Shown: positions 63,308 to 64,000 of the stretch, in pieces | Layout: each line of letters opens with the position of its first letter | Position numbering within the stretch: the first letter of the stretch is position 1 | NCBI GenBank assembly: GCA_947503005.1 | Contig: CANNCA010000002.1 | Span: 248,001-312,000 of the forward strand | Length of the DNA: 64,000 nucleotides | Direction of reading: 5' to 3' | Source of the DNA: an uncultured Flavobacteriaceae bacterium | Lineage (GTDB): Bacteria; Bacteroidota; Bacteroidia; Flavobacteriales; Flavobacteriaceae | Program-made: the position numbers and the translations under genes | Notes under the pieces: model-generated | Told to the model about the DNA's origin: nothing | Seen by the model: only the letters and a program-made list of their open reading frames with translations | The model's database searches: none

Positions 63308-64000
63308 TTATGATTTTTCTGATGTTAATAACTTTCTGGTAAACAGACTTTCAGTCTTTATCATTTCAGCAATACCTTCAGGCAATTGTTCTTCCCAACC
63401 ATCCTCGTTATTAGTGATTTTTTTGAGTACATCCCTAGAGAAAATATGCATGATCTCCGGATCATAATCGATGATATCCATCACCTTGCCATTGTATTTA
63501 AAGAATTTATAAAGCTCTTTCATTCTTGGATGAACCTTCACATTGTTACTGGTCATTATTTGACCGGTTTCGGTATCCTTCATCGGATACAAATACACCT
63601 GAAGATCTTTGAAGAAAAGTTTGCCGAATGCTTCCAATATTCCACCGCTTAGGTGTCTATAATATTTTTCATCAAAAATATCTACCAGATTGTTCACGCC
63701 CATAGTAAGACCAATACGTTGTTTGGTATAATTATTAAAATATTCAACAAGCTTATAATATTCTTGAAACTTTGAAATCATTACGAAATGACCTAAGGAG
63801 CAAAGAAGTTTGGCGCGATCCATGAAATCTTGCTCATCAATTTCACCTGATGCCCTTAAATTTGATAGTGTTATTTCAAAAATGACTATAGTTTTGTCCA
63901 CGTCGACCATCTGGTCGCGAACGAATATATCATATGACTTCTGGAACATATCCATATTTACCTTGGTAACCGGCCTAAAACTACCTCGTAGTGCCAAGAT
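63308..64000 (-). CDS. Conserved protein of unknown function (C-terminal part, cut by the window)
   Basis: 229 visible residues; the frame continues past the right edge and the ATG at 63997 is probably internal (RGSFRPVTKVN looks like mid-protein sequence). No signal or membrane segment in the visible part. Recurrent features: KFQEYYKLVEYFNNYTKQ, GVNNLVDIFDEKYYRHLSGGILEAFGKLFF and VHPRMKELYKFF. It looks like a well-folded cytoplasmic alpha/beta protein conserved in Bacteroidota, where database names for it are inconsistent. I cannot assign a function. Confidence 0.6.
   Translation of the reverse strand: MLALRGSFRPVTKVNMDMFQKSYDIFVRDQMVDVDKTIVIFEITLSNLRASGEIDEQDFMDRAKLLCSLGHFVMISKFQEYYKLVEYFNNYTKQRIGLTMGVNNLVDIFDEKYYRHLSGGILEAFGKLFFKDLQVYLYPMKDTETGQIMTSNNVKVHPRMKELYKFFKYNGKVMDIIDYDPEIMHIFSRDVLKKITNNEDGWEEQLPEGIAEMIKTESLFTRKLLTSEKS

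Overview
The window reads as a chromosomal segment of a marine-type member of the Flavobacteriaceae (Bacteroidota). The basis is AT-rich DNA, starts without Shine-Dalgarno sequences, several TAnnTTTG promoter elements, menaquinone genes, many exported proteins with carboxypeptidase-like regulatory and TonB-plug domains, and lineage-typical families (DUF4834, YfhO, M16 pairs, a CAL67264-like small membrane protein). No rRNA, tRNA, CRISPR array, insertion sequence or prophage was seen. Both ends cut genes: a histidine kinase on the left and an unrecognised conserved protein on the right.

Layout. 1-4.2 kb: end of a HisKA_2-type sensor kinase, then the overlapping set menC - CPBP membrane protease - menE. 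4.2-19.9 kb: the most unusual region. Seven exported proteins carry a TonB-receptor 'plug' but no beta-barrel, mixed with von Willebrand A domains, TPR repeats and a C-terminal domain resembling DUF2135/YfaP. Five of them stand in tandem (9017-18771). An SGNH hydrolase and an M24 peptidase lie inside the cluster, and a carboxypeptidase-regulatory-domain protein closes it. 19.9-31.7 kb: housekeeping and small genes (acyl-CoA carboxylase, oxidoreductase, ettA, M16 pair, MBL lipoprotein, GNAT, coiled-coil protein, fumC). 31.7-41.5 kb: a TonB-dependent receptor with a Gly-rich partner, ArsC-like protein, prfB with a programmed frameshift, a metzincin, threonine aldolase and OmpA.

41.5-56.8 kb: thioredoxin-like protein, YbaB, oligopeptidase B, then a probable sulfonolipid (capnine) or sphingolipid neighbourhood: a cysteine-synthase-like enzyme, an alpha-oxoamine synthase and a GNAT-fold protein. 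After these come an outer-membrane protein with a Lys-rich tail, DUF4834, YfhO plus a glycosyltransferase, a three-FAS1 lipoprotein and a very basic exported protein. 57-64 kb: uvrA, two copies of a sigma factor each followed by a homologous 47-residue small ORF, a cysteine-free endonuclease III, Bcp peroxiredoxin and the truncated right-edge gene.

Many convergent gene pairs share hairpin terminators with an A-run on one side and a T-run on the other. The best candidates for an undescribed system are the barrel-less plug-protein array and the duplicated sigma-factor/47-aa module, whose leaders contain inverted repeats that end at the start codon.
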